Source of the DNA: Streptomyces sp. NBC_00443
Lineage (GTDB): Bacteria; Actinomycetota; Actinomycetes; Streptomycetales; Streptomycetaceae
DNA: 64,000 bases
NCBI RefSeq assembly: GCF_036014175.1
Contig: NZ_CP107917.1
Span: 6,572,001 to 6,636,000 of the forward strand
Direction of reading: 5' to 3'
Shown here: piece by piece, positions 15,268-24,293 of the stretch
Layout of the letters: every line of letters begins with the position of its first letter
Position numbering within the stretch: position 1 is the first letter of the stretch
Position numbers and translations under genes: made by a program
The notes under the pieces: generated by a model
What the model saw: only the letters and a program-made list of their open reading frames with translations
Told to the model about the DNA's origin: nothing
Database searches by the model: none

Positions 15268-18200
15268 TCAGATCGGGTGAGGGTCGAACTCCCAGCCCGA
15301 GCGACTCCACTTGCGCAGGGCGAGAGCCCTAGGGTGGTCGGCTCCGAGTCGCGCGGTGAGCGCCCCCAGCACCTCCTCGCGAAGCCGCTCGGCGGCCTCC
15401 GCCTCTCCCAGTTCGTTCAGAACCACCGCGAGGTTGGCGGCGCAGACCAGCGGGGCGGGGTGCTGGTTGTCGTTGAGGACGTCGCCAAGCCGGTCCAGTA
15501 CCTCCTCGTACGTCGCGCGGGCTCGTTCCCGCTGTCCCAGGGCGGCCTGGGCATTGGCCAGGTTCATCCGGCACATCAGGGTGAACGGGTGGTCGTCGTC
15601 GAAGATCTCCGCGAAGGCCCGTGCCGCCTGCTCTGCGTAGGCCAGGGAGGAGGCCACCTCGTTGGCCGAGTAGAGGAGCACGGCCAGGTTCGCGTAACAA
15701 GCCACCGTGTAGGGGTGCTTGTCATGGAAGAGCCGACGGCAGTCGTCCAGGACCTGGCGTGCCAGGTCGCAGCCTTCCTCCGTACGGCCCTGCGCGCCCA
15801 GCATCCCGGCCAGTCCCAGTTGGAGCAGCAGCCGGTTGGGGGAGGCGGAGCCCTCCTCGGAGGGTAGATTGGCCAGCACCGTGCGCGTCAGCTGCTCCGC
15901 CTCCTGGGCGCGGCCCAGGTGGAGCAGGGCTCCAGAAAGCGACCTCCCCGCGTTGATGGTCGTGGGAGAGGACGGGCCGAACTCCTTGTTGTCCAGACAG
16001 TGGTCGTAGGTACGTCGCAACAGAAGCTCGGATCCGGCGTATTCGCCGCAGTCGAGCAGGTTGCGGGCGTAGTTGATAGTCGATTCCCGCGTGTAGGGGT
16101 GTTCCGCGCCCAGGATCTTGTTCCGGGTTTCCATCGTTCTGCGGTCCAGTGACAGCGCGTCCGAGTACTGCCCCAACACCCTTCGGCACACGGCGAGATT
16201 GTTGGCTGCCACCAGGCTGCGTGGATGGTCCTCGCCGAACAACTCAAGAAACCTCTCGTGGTTGAGGCGGTCGCGTTCCAGTGCTTCGCCATGGCGGCCC
16301 AGACCACGCAGGTCGGCTGCCACACCGCCGGAGGTCATGAGGATATGGAGATCGTATGGGCTCTCCAGGGCCGCTTCCTGGCGCCTCAGTACATCTGTGC
16401 CGATGTCCAGGGCCTCCTTGTACCTGCCTTGCGCACGCAGAATGTTGGCGATCTGAAAGCCCATGTGGAGCACCCAGCGCTCGTCGGGCCCGCTGTGTTC
16501 GAGCCAACCCTGATGCACGCGAGTGCTGAGGTCCTGCGCTTGCCTCAGCTCACCGCGGCGACGCAACTGGCGTACCCGGTCCACGATCAGCTTGCGGATG
16601 CCGTAGTCGGGTGTAGTGAGGGCCCACGGAGTTCCCAAGTGTGGCCAGATGATGCGGTAGCGCTCCCAGGTGTGGTGGTCTTCGGGGTCGTCCTGTTCGG
16701 GACGGGCAGCCACCAGGGTGCGGAACACGACGTCCCGGGTGGCCTCCTGCTCCTCGTCCGTCATGTTCTGGCGCACCGACATCTGCACCAGTCGGTGCAC
16801 GCGGAGACTGCTCGACTTGCGGTCCACAGCGGCGAGTGAGAGACGGCTCAGCTCCCGGAACGCCCGAGCGATCATCTCTGTGCTGTCGAAGGCATGCGGC
16901 CGGAACTCCTGATCGCCCGAGGTGCTCGGGCCGATCAGGGACTGTGCGATCTGCGTGCCCTGAAGCAGGTTCATGGAGATCGGTTCAGGGCTGAACCAGG
17001 CAGCTAGTTTGAGCAGTTGAGCTGCCGGCGGAAAGTTCTTGTTGAGTTGATCGATGGCCACTTTCCAGGTCTGGGAGACGTCGAGTACCCGATTTTCGGG
17101 GCCCAGATCGGGTGTGTCGGCGGAGGGCTGGCGCTCGAGGAGCTTCACGTATTCACGGGTCTGAAGGCCACTTTCCTTGAGCACGGCAGCCGCGTGCTCG
17201 ACGGCCAGCGGCAGATCGCCGAGGGCGGCGGCCACTTCGTCGGCCTCCTTGGTGCTGCACTCGGTGAGCCTGCGCTTGAGGTGCAACACGCTCTCCGCGC
17301 GCTTGAAGACGCCGACATCGACGATCTCCGCATACCGCTCCCAGCCCTCGGAGCGTTGACTGGTGGCCAGGATGTGGCCGGACTTGCTGCTCACCAGGAG
17401 GTCGGACAGATCGTTCACGTGCTCGACGTTGTCGAGGATCAGCAGCCAGCGGCTGTAGGGCCGGCCCAGACGCAGCGCATCTTTGACGCCGGCTGCCGTC
17501 GCCGTCGGGTTCTTGCGCTGGGCAACATTCAGATAGCTTGCCAGCCCCGCGAACTGTTCCACTGCAAGGTTTCGCTGATCGGCCTGGACGTGCCACACGA
17601 CGTCGTAACCGCTCTTGAAGCGGTGGGCGAACTCCATGGCCAACATCGTCTTGCCCACGCCACCCAAGCCGCGCAGAAGCACCGTGCCGTCGCCGGCCAG
17701 CAGCCGCTCGCGCAGGAACTCCAGCAGTTGCTCGCGACCGGTGAAAGACGGGTTGCGGATCGGCATGTCCGGGGACAGCACTGCGGGCTCGGCTCCGGGG
17801 AAGCGAGGACCACCGTCGCTCGTGACGGCCGGGCTGAACAACGTCTGGGCCGGAGCCTCCACGGCATTCAGCAGCGCTTGCCTGGCGGCGTCCTCATCGG
17901 CACCGCATCGGGACAGATCCGCGGATGTGCGCTCGGAGAACGGCGGACTCAGCCGTACGTCGTCCACCCGGACGGTAACCAGACTGCGCCGATTGCCCAG
18001 GTCGTCGACGGTGTCGGCCGCCTCCCATACCGCGCGTGTCTCCGCGGACCGTCGGTAGGCCTGGGAGAGGACCGCGATGGTCCGGGTGGGTGATTCCACC
18101 GTCTTCTTGCCCGTGGTTCGCGGCGGTGCTGTGGTGGTGCCGTTGGAGAGCAGACGTACTTGGAAACCAACGGACTTGAGGGTGAACTCGATCCAGTCGA

Positions 18201-19335
18201 CCCAGGTGCGGTCCTCGGGGACGAAGCTGACATGGATTGTGGTGTTCTCCAGCGGTCTGGGCCGCTTGTAGAGAGCGAGAACCCGCTTGCGCTCGGAATC
18301 GTCCAAGCGGGGAAGCGCGGTGACTTCGCCCTCGGAGATGACATCAGTCAGCCGTTCGCAAGCGGCGAGCAGCGAGGTGGGGCTGCCCGGAGCATCACGG
18401 AAGGGGGCCAGCAGTTCTTCGTAGGCGTAGAAGGGCCGGTAAGGGATCTCGACCTTGCCCCAGTACTCCTGGGTGTCCAGGGCGCAGTGGCGGCGCACGA
18501 TGTCGGCGAACTTCGCCCGCATCTGCTCCCGCGCCGCCTCCAGGCGGTCGGCCTCGCCGTTCGCGTCCTCCACGCGCATAGGGACCGGAATGATGCGGAT
18601 CCCCCGATAGCCGTAGAGACCCTCGATCTTCTGCGCCACGGCCAGTGCGCCGTCCATTCCCTGGCTGCTGGGTGTGAAGGCGACGACCAGGGCGTCCGGC
18701 AGCAGCACCGTGCACACCTCGGAGACGTCGCTCAGACCGGTGCGGCTGTCGATCAGGACGTAGTCGTAATTCTGAGTGAGTTCGCGCTTCAGTGCCTGGA
18801 CGAAGACCGGTCCGTGCCAGGTGTGGTCCAGGAAATGCATCCAGTCGAACTGCGAGTACGCCGACAGGTACTCCTTGTTCTGCGTGCCGGGCGAGACGTA
18901 GTCCAACCGACCGCCGCCGGGAAACTCCCAGTCGATCGGGATTACACAGTGGTTGAAATGGGCCTGGGTGGCCACCCAAGCCGCTTCGGCGGTCTCCCAC
19001 TCGTCCTGTGCGTGAGGTTCCGGTTGCTTCCGCTGCTCCAGCACGGTCTGGTTGAAGTGCAGGAAGAGGTCGATGATGCCTTGCGCGGTCCGTAACCGGT
19101 CGCGTTCCAGGAAGGGATGCAGAAAGCGGTCGAGGCCGGGCGCGTCGAGATCCCAGTCGACGACGAGCACCCGCTTTCCACCCGATGCCAGGATCCAGGC
19201 GGTGTTGGCGAGGGACATGGTGCGGCCGGTGCCGCCCTTGTACGAGTAGAAGGTGATGACCTTCCCTCGGGCCGTTTCCTCCGGACCCGGATTCAGCATT
19301 CCCGCCATCTCATCCGCGCCCTTCACGTCAGTCAC
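15268..19335 (-). CDS. fxsT: FxSxx-COOH system TPR protein FxsT (ParA-like/TIR-like/NB-ARC/TPR)
   Basis: A 1355-residue multidomain protein matching the FxSxx-COOH system tetratricopeptide protein. In order: a ParA/MinD-like ATPase (residues ~25-300, Walker A KGGTGRT at 33-39, VDWDLDAPGLDRF, DSRTGLSD); a TIR-like domain (~364-490, HVSFVPEDRTWVDWIEF, IAVLSQAYRRS); an NB-ARC STAND ATPase (~540-800, P-loop RGLGGVGKT near 560, Walker B WLLILDN); and a long array of ~42-residue TPR units (~945-1340, NLAVCRRVLGQYSDAL, NLANAQAALGQRERA). GTG 19335 overlaps the stop of the upstream gene and has GGAGG 7 bases before it. Last gene of the operon. Such architecture suggests a signal-sensing scaffold; activity is unproven. 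Confidence 0.87.
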   Translation of the reverse strand: MTDVKGADEMAGMLNPGPEETARGKVITFYSYKGGTGRTMSLANTAWILASGGKRVLVVDWDLDAPGLDRFLHPFLERDRLRTAQGIIDLFLHFNQTVLEQRKQPEPHAQDEWETAEAAWVATQAHFNHCVIPIDWEFPGGGRLDYVSPGTQNKEYLSAYSQFDWMHFLDHTWHGPVFVQALKRELTQNYDYVLIDSRTGLSDVSEVCTVLLPDALVVAFTPSSQGMDGALAVAQKIEGLYGYRGIRIIPVPMRVEDANGEADRLEAAREQMRAKFADIVRRHCALDTQEYWGKVEIPYRPFYAYEELLAPFRDAPGSPTSLLAACERLTDVISEGEVTALPRLDDSERKRVLALYKRPRPLENTTIHVSFVPEDRTWVDWIEFTLKSVGFQVRLLSNGTTTAPPRTTGKKTVESPTRTIAVLSQAYRRSAETRAVWEAADTVDDLGNRRSLVTVRVDDVRLSPPFSERTSADLSRCGADEDAARQALLNAVEAPAQTLFSPAVTSDGGPRFPGAEPAVLSPDMPIRNPSFTGREQLLEFLRERLLAGDGTVLLRGLGGVGKTMLAMEFAHRFKSGYDVVWHVQADQRNLAVEQFAGLASYLNVAQRKNPTATAAGVKDALRLGRPYSRWLLILDNVEHVNDLSDLLVSSKSGHILATSQRSEGWERYAEIVDVGVFKRAESVLHLKRRLTECSTKEADEVAAALGDLPLAVEHAAAVLKESGLQTREYVKLLERQPSADTPDLGPENRVLDVSQTWKVAIDQLNKNFPPAAQLLKLAAWFSPEPISMNLLQGTQIAQSLIGPSTSGDQEFRPHAFDSTEMIARAFRELSRLSLAAVDRKSSSLRVHRLVQMSVRQNMTDEEQEATRDVVFRTLVAARPEQDDPEDHHTWERYRIIWPHLGTPWALTTPDYGIRKLIVDRVRQLRRRGELRQAQDLSTRVHQGWLEHSGPDERWVLHMGFQIANILRAQGRYKEALDIGTDVLRRQEAALESPYDLHILMTSGGVAADLRGLGRHGEALERDRLNHERFLELFGEDHPRSLVAANNLAVCRRVLGQYSDALSLDRRTMETRNKILGAEHPYTRESTINYARNLLDCGEYAGSELLLRRTYDHCLDNKEFGPSSPTTINAGRSLSGALLHLGRAQEAEQLTRTVLANLPSEEGSASPNRLLLQLGLAGMLGAQGRTEEGCDLARQVLDDCRRLFHDKHPYTVACYANLAVLLYSANEVASSLAYAEQAARAFAEIFDDDHPFTLMCRMNLANAQAALGQRERARATYEEVLDRLGDVLNDNQHPAPLVCAANLAVVLNELGEAEAAERLREEVLGALTARLGADHPRALALRKWSRSGWEFDPHPI

Positions 19336-20584
19336 TGGTTGGCCTCCGAACCCCGGGACTCCCCGCCGGGTCGGCCGACGGGCGCGGGGCAACATCCTGG
19401 ATGGAATCGAGATACCGCAAATAGCAACTCTTCGCCAACTCCGCGAAGAGCCAGGCGAACGCATCGGCCTTCGGAATGCCTCGTGCGGCGGTACCGCGAG
19501 CGGTGCGGGGCATCTCGCCCAGATGCCGGTGCCGGGACAGCGTCGTCTCCAGCAGCGCCCGCAGTCGTGCCTCATTGCTCCGGGTCTGTGGGTCGTCCTC
19601 GGCCAGCACTGCCATCACCGCCAGCCACGGCCGGTCGGCCCGGACGATGTGCTGCACCCGCTCCGCGATCCTGAGATCGCCCAGTACCCACGCATCGACC
19701 ACGAGCACTGAGGGAGCGATGGGCCTGACGGGTTCGCGCGCGGAACTGTCGTAGGCAATGCTCTCGTAGGCCTTTTCGAGGGGGATCAGTTCGGGCTCGA
19801 AGCCGAGATTGCGGGCGAGAGCGAAAGCCTGCTGGGTCAGCGTTCCACGCGCCGTGCGGTAGGGCCTCCATGACTCGGTGTCCGGTCCGTAGGAGACTGC
19901 CTCACGCCCCGGCGGGAGTCGGCCGGCGGTCGGCGCGACAACCGTGATTCGCAGGGTCGGCTTCGAGGGTTGGGCCGCGAACGCGTCCACCAGACCGCGG
20001 CGATCGGTCAGCCGCTCGATGCTGACTGGCCGCGTAGGTGTGTCCTCCCACGCCCGCGCGATGCGCTGGGCCAGTCGTCCCAGGACCGCGCCATAGGCGC
20101 GCTGGTCGTCCTCCTCCATCTCCATGAGCTGATAGAGGCCGGATTCGGCGTAGCGGTCCTGTGCGTGCTGTTCCTCGTCCCCGCCCTCGCGCGGCAGGTG
20201 CGTGGGGATATCGAGGGCGGCCATCGGCAGTGTGGTGCCATGGGTGGGCGGGATCCACAAAACGGGGACCACGGCCCGGCCGTAGTCGAGGCCCACGCGT
20301 CGCTTGAAAGCGGTCCACTGGCGTCCGCAGAGCGGATCGGTGAAGTACCGCGGTGAGTACAGAGGGACGAAGACACTGCTGGCTGTCAGCTTCGAGAGCC
20401 ATCCATCGGATGCAGCGTCCGGACGGTCCACGTGACCGGCATGCTCCGCGGGCACGCCGGTCAGCCGGGCCACTCGCTCGCTGAGCTCCTCGAAGAAGGA
20501 GAAGACCGGCCGGTCGGCGTTGGCCCCCTGAGGCCCCGGCGTGCGGGCGTAGCTGAGGAAGAAGACCGGAGTCGAGTCCGTCAT
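19328..20584 (-). CDS. fxsC: TIR-like protein FxsC (long)
   Basis: A 418-residue protein with a TIR-like N-terminal half (VFFLSYARTPG start, SVFVPLYSPRYFTDPLCGRQ, VVPVLWIPP) and a second alpha/beta domain from ~250 (LRITVVAPTAGRLP, SVLVVDAWVLGD, WLAVMAVL). It belongs to the TIR-like FxsC family of the FxSxx-COOH system. The related shorter protein encoded just upstream has only the TIR-like part. ATG 20584 overlaps the stop of that gene (ATGA). The classical TIR NADase Glu cannot be assigned by eye, so enzymatic activity is unknown. Confidence 0.82.
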   Translation of the reverse strand: MTDSTPVFFLSYARTPGPQGANADRPVFSFFEELSERVARLTGVPAEHAGHVDRPDAASDGWLSKLTASSVFVPLYSPRYFTDPLCGRQWTAFKRRVGLDYGRAVVPVLWIPPTHGTTLPMAALDIPTHLPREGGDEEQHAQDRYAESGLYQLMEMEEDDQRAYGAVLGRLAQRIARAWEDTPTRPVSIERLTDRRGLVDAFAAQPSKPTLRITVVAPTAGRLPPGREAVSYGPDTESWRPYRTARGTLTQQAFALARNLGFEPELIPLEKAYESIAYDSSAREPVRPIAPSVLVVDAWVLGDLRIAERVQHIVRADRPWLAVMAVLAEDDPQTRSNEARLRALLETTLSRHRHLGEMPRTARGTAARGIPKADAFAWLFAELAKSCYLRYLDSIQDVAPRPSADPAGSPGVRRPTSD

Positions 20585-21237
20585 GAGTCCCCCTGAGTAC
20601 GTGGCGCGAAGGCGTTGCTCAGACCGTCGAACAGGCTGACGTCGCAGGATTTGAGCCGGGCTGCCGTGGCGACGTCGACGATCCGCTCGGCGAGCCGCCA
20701 CACGGTTCGCCGGTAGATGCGCCACTTGCCCGCCTCCATCAGACCCAGCAGCCCCATGCGCCGGTAGTCGTCTCCGAGGTCGAGGCTGTACCACTGGAAC
20801 GGCTCGACGACCTCGGGCAGCACGATCCTGCCGGGAGACGTCCACAGCACCGGGACGATCGCGCTGACGGTGTAGCGCTCACTGCGGTGGTGCTCGGCCT
20901 GCCGTCGGAGGAAGCCGTCGAACTCGATCCCGCACCAGTGACTGGCGAAATAGCGAGGCGAATACACCGGCATGAAGACGCGGCAGGTCGCCAGCGCCTC
21001 CTTCAGATGCTTCTCCCACGCGCCGCCCAGGGGCATGCGCTTGTCGAGAAAGCCGATCGGAGTTTCCCCGTCGTGCGTGGTCAGTTGCAAGACGAACTGG
21101 GACAGCAGCGCATGGAATGCCTCCTGCCGTTCGTCCGGCGCACGCAGGCCTGCGGCGCCGGGCAACTGTGCATAACTGTGGAAAAAGTACAGATCCTGGC
21201 TGTCAGCCGGGCGGCCCGATAAGTGCGATTCGGTCAC
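20581..21237 (-). CDS. TIR-like protein FxsC (short)
   Basis: A 218-residue single-domain TIR-like protein: LYFFHSYAQLPG at the start, CRVFMPVYSPRYFASHWCGI in the middle and IVPVLWTSPGRIVLP after it, the same order as in the 418-residue neighbour. The shared YSPRYF motif shows the two genes are paralogues. GTG 21237 follows the acetyltransferase stop by 13 bases with a purine-rich GAGGGGGC before it; the upstream in-frame sequence is unlike the family. Part of the FxSxx operon. Confidence 0.8.
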   Translation of the reverse strand: MTESHLSGRPADSQDLYFFHSYAQLPGAAGLRAPDERQEAFHALLSQFVLQLTTHDGETPIGFLDKRMPLGGAWEKHLKEALATCRVFMPVYSPRYFASHWCGIEFDGFLRRQAEHHRSERYTVSAIVPVLWTSPGRIVLPEVVEPFQWYSLDLGDDYRRMGLLGLMEAGKWRIYRRTVWRLAERIVDVATAARLKSCDVSLFDGLSNAFAPRTQGDS

Positions 21238-21250
21238 CAGCGCTGCCCCC

Positions 21251-22078
21251 TCAGCCCGTGCGGTGTTCCTTGAACCATTCCACAGCCAAGTCCACCGAAT
21301 CAGCCAGAGGGAGGAGCCGGGCAATTCCTCCGCCCACCCGACCGCGCCGCACCACGCGCTGTCCCGTGTCCGTGCGCTGGTGCTCCAGCCACCCCCCGAG
21401 GCGCCCGAAGTCCCGGTCGTCCAAGGCCACGGCCTCGAACGACCGCCACTGTCGCCCGGGTTGACCGTTGGCCTTCCGGCCATCGGCGACCACACACTCG
21501 TAGACGCCCATGGGCGGGGCGGGCGAGCTGTACTCGCCGAGGTGAAAGGCCGTGCATGACTCGTAGCCCACCCCCAGCAGCAGGATGCGCGCCTTGAGCT
21601 CATAGAGGAGGTGCAGCGGAGAGTCTTTCCCGAGGGGGCAGTTGAGGGGGTGGCGCCGGGTGATGGCCTCGGCCCGCGGCCCCCACGCGGCCAGCGACGT
21701 CTGCGGGTGCGCGCTGCGCCGTGCCCCCGGCGTGGTGCGCACCAGTTCGGCGACGGCGCCCATTCCGGTGCTGGGCGTGATGGCGGGGTCGAACCCCGGC
21801 ATGGCCTCCTGGAACGCGTCGATCTCCTGAGCGGTCATGCCCCTGGTGCGTTCGTGGTAAATGGGGGACGACAGGGAGTTGGCCGCTGTGAACGTCGGTA
21901 CGACGATGGTCCCCTCGGGGCCGACAGCGGCGCGCAGAGCTTCTACGACTGTTGCCGCCCCTCGTTCAGTCGGGCCGATCCGGCTCAGTGAAGAGTGCGC
22001 CAGGACGATGTCGCCCGGACGCAGCCCGAGGGACCGAAGATCATCGGTGAGCCTGCCTCTTGTGTACGCCGCTGTCAT
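21251..22078 (-). CDS. AAC(3)-family N-acetyltransferase of the FxSxx operon
   Basis: A 275-residue acetyl-CoA-dependent transferase of the aminoglycoside 3-N-acetyltransferase fold: DIVLAHSSLSRIG, GTIVVPTFTAANS, PSTGMGAVAELVRTTPGARR, HPQTSLAAWGPRA and LLLGVGYESCTAFHLGEY are all typical. True aminoglycoside resistance enzymes share this fold, but AAC(3) homologues are regular members of FxSxx clusters, so the substrate may be the modified peptide or a partner. ATG 22078 overlaps the fxsB stop (ATGA), indicating coupled translation. Antibiotic resistance should not be assumed. Confidence 0.85.
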   Translation of the reverse strand: MTAAYTRGRLTDDLRSLGLRPGDIVLAHSSLSRIGPTERGAATVVEALRAAVGPEGTIVVPTFTAANSLSSPIYHERTRGMTAQEIDAFQEAMPGFDPAITPSTGMGAVAELVRTTPGARRSAHPQTSLAAWGPRAEAITRRHPLNCPLGKDSPLHLLYELKARILLLGVGYESCTAFHLGEYSSPAPPMGVYECVVADGRKANGQPGRQWRSFEAVALDDRDFGRLGGWLEHQRTDTGQRVVRRGRVGGGIARLLPLADSVDLAVEWFKEHRTG

Positions 22079-24276
22079 GGGGCAGCGATCAGCGAGTCGG
22101 CGGCTGCTCTGATCTCCGTTGCGAGGCGCAGGCCGGTAGCAGCCGGGGCGGCGTCGGTCTCGGAGGCGAAGGCATCCAGGGCGGCGAGCGAGCGTTTCCC
22201 CCACGTGGCTGCCCGGTCCTGGGCGGTCGGCCCCGGACGGGTGTGCCATACGCGAGCCACGGCTAGGTGAGCGTACGCCTCCCGCAGCGCCGTTTCCTGC
22301 CCCGTGCCGCCGAGGTCGTGCAGGTCGCGGAGGGCCGCGAACTTCGCGTACTGCCATTCCCGGAGCAGGGCCAGGACGAGGTCCTGGGTGGTGCCGGGCG
22401 GTGCCAGCGCCAGCGCGCCGAATGGCGGTCGGGAAGCGTTCTGCGGCGGCTCACTGTCGAGGAGCACCAGTGTCTTCACACCGGCTGCCAGGGCGGCAGC
22501 CTGGTACGGGTGCTGATGGGAGAGGGCTGCCCAGGCCGCTTCGAGTGGCCGCCGCCATTTGGCCGCGAGGTCGGCCGGCGACCCGGCAGCCGTCGGGCGA
22601 AGGGTGTTCGACTCCAGTGACACGTCGAACCCCCCGGCCGAAAAGTTCTGTACGGGTTCCCAGATCGCCCCGCCGCCGTCCGCCCGCCACACGCGTCCGT
22701 CGTCGGTACGCACCCGGATCCCCTTCCCGGACGAGATGGATACCCCGTTCGGCAGCATCCGTAGCCGACCGACCGAGGGCAGGGTCAGGATGCCCGGGGT
22801 GCTCATGGGGACCGTGAGCTTCAGACGCTGCCCTGAGCGAAGTGCCGCGGCCAGGGCGATTCCCGCGAGGAATTCGGTGTCCGGCACGGCCTGCCCGCTT
22901 GTGTCGGCGGAGCATGCCGCCACCGCCCACGAGTGGACCGCGGGATCCGCGAGCACGAGGTCGAGGTCGGGACCGTCCAGGTCCAGCAGAGCCTGCCAGG
23001 TCTCCTCCGAGCCGACGCCGGCCTGGTTCAGATACGCCAGCATCGAGCGGCACAGGTCCAACTGGGCCTTCGACAGGCGCAGTACGGCCGCGTGCTCCGG
23101 TGCGCCGCCAGCAGTGAGCGCGCCGATGTCGGCTGGCGGCACGGCGAGCAACTGTGTCGCAGGGGTGGTCGACTGTATGTGCTGGATGAGCTTGAGCAGG
23201 TCGGCGCAGTACACGGAGGGGTTGACGAAGCCGGTCGCGGATCTGTGCCGGTGACCGTAGAGCCCTCCGCCGCAGATGCTCACCACCGGGCACGCCCTGC
23301 ACTGGTCGGCCAGTCCGTCGATGCCGAGGCTTCGAGCCTGGAAGCCGGGGTGCCGGGCCGCCTCGTCGAAACTGTTGACCAGGACGTGATAGCCGGTCTC
23401 CGGGGCGCCCTCGGCCACCGTCTTGAGCCAGTCAGCCTGCTCGATCGCCCCGTCGGTCTCTATCACCAGGAGATCGGGAGTGCCCAGCCCGAGTGCCTCG
23501 GTGAAGCCGGGCTCGCCCATCACCGCTGCCTCCACGGACTCGAAGACGCGGATGCTGAACGGCCTGTCGTCCCGGTTCCACCGCTCGTACGCGGTGATCA
23601 GCCAGTCCGCGTAGTCCGTGGTGCCATACGGTCGAGCCGGTGGACGGTCCCAATTGGCGTGAGGGAGTAGGAAGTCCACGCGCGGAGGGCGTACGTCGGC
23701 CAAAGCGCCATAGACCGCCTCCGGGTCGTTGCGGACATCGACAGTGCACAACAGGCCCGCGAACGCGGGACGGTGGGCTGTCTGCCCGAGCAGTCGCAGC
23801 GCGCGCACCGTGTCGTCGTAGCTCCCTGATCCGTCGGCCCGCACCCGGTGACGGTCGTGGGACGCCCGGTCCCCGTCCAGGGAGACGCCCACGTGGATGC
23901 GTTCACGTACCAGCAGTGCGCAGAACTCGTCGTCGAGGAGCAGTCCGTTGGTCTGCATACGGAGGTCGAGTACTGCGATGCCGTCCAGTGAGCGGCGCAG
24001 TTCGCGGGCCAGGGCAGCGAGCCGTTCGGGTCCGGCGAGCAGTGGCTCACCGCCGTGCAGCACCACAGTCACCCGCTTCAGGCGGTGCGCTCGCGCGTGC
24101 TCGGCGATGCGCTCGGCGGTGGCCCGGACGATGCGCGGCGCCATCACCCGGGGGCGACGGCGCCAGCTCTGATCGGCGTGCTGATAGACATAGCAGTGGT
24201 CACAGGCGAGGTCGCACCTGCTGTGGACCTTCATCACGAACTGCCGGAATGGCCGTATCGCCACGAGCGCTGGCAC
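22075..24276 (-). CDS. fxsB: Radical SAM/SPASM peptide maturase FxsB with C-terminal HExxH-like domain
   Basis: A 733-residue maturase. Radical SAM domain: CDLACDHC (Cys21, 25, 28 bind 4Fe-4S), VLHGGEPLL and the SAM-binding region to ~200. SPASM-type second cluster around residues 325-350 (CRACPVVSICGGG). From ~380 onward lies an extra domain resembling the HExxH-motif domain often fused to FxsB, ending with LLREWQYAKFAALRDL near residues 635-650. There the metal-binding HEFQH pattern expected from memory of the family reads REWQY, so this domain has probably lost metal binding. FxsB enzymes form cyclophane cross-links in the FxSxx C-terminus of the precursor, which is encoded 17 bases upstream. 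GTG 24276 is the start. Confidence 0.87.
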   Translation of the reverse strand: MPALVAIRPFRQFVMKVHSRCDLACDHCYVYQHADQSWRRRPRVMAPRIVRATAERIAEHARAHRLKRVTVVLHGGEPLLAGPERLAALARELRRSLDGIAVLDLRMQTNGLLLDDEFCALLVRERIHVGVSLDGDRASHDRHRVRADGSGSYDDTVRALRLLGQTAHRPAFAGLLCTVDVRNDPEAVYGALADVRPPRVDFLLPHANWDRPPARPYGTTDYADWLITAYERWNRDDRPFSIRVFESVEAAVMGEPGFTEALGLGTPDLLVIETDGAIEQADWLKTVAEGAPETGYHVLVNSFDEAARHPGFQARSLGIDGLADQCRACPVVSICGGGLYGHRHRSATGFVNPSVYCADLLKLIQHIQSTTPATQLLAVPPADIGALTAGGAPEHAAVLRLSKAQLDLCRSMLAYLNQAGVGSEETWQALLDLDGPDLDLVLADPAVHSWAVAACSADTSGQAVPDTEFLAGIALAAALRSGQRLKLTVPMSTPGILTLPSVGRLRMLPNGVSISSGKGIRVRTDDGRVWRADGGGAIWEPVQNFSAGGFDVSLESNTLRPTAAGSPADLAAKWRRPLEAAWAALSHQHPYQAAALAAGVKTLVLLDSEPPQNASRPPFGALALAPPGTTQDLVLALLREWQYAKFAALRDLHDLGGTGQETALREAYAHLAVARVWHTRPGPTAQDRAATWGKRSLAALDAFASETDAAPAATGLRLATEIRAAADSLIAAP

Positions 24277-24293
24277 GTCGTCCGCGTTCCGTC

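Noticed and set aside
21251..22078. Calling the acetyltransferase an aminoglycoside resistance gene
   Set aside because: Gene position and coupling to fxsB indicate a role in the peptide system; fold similarity alone does not support resistance.
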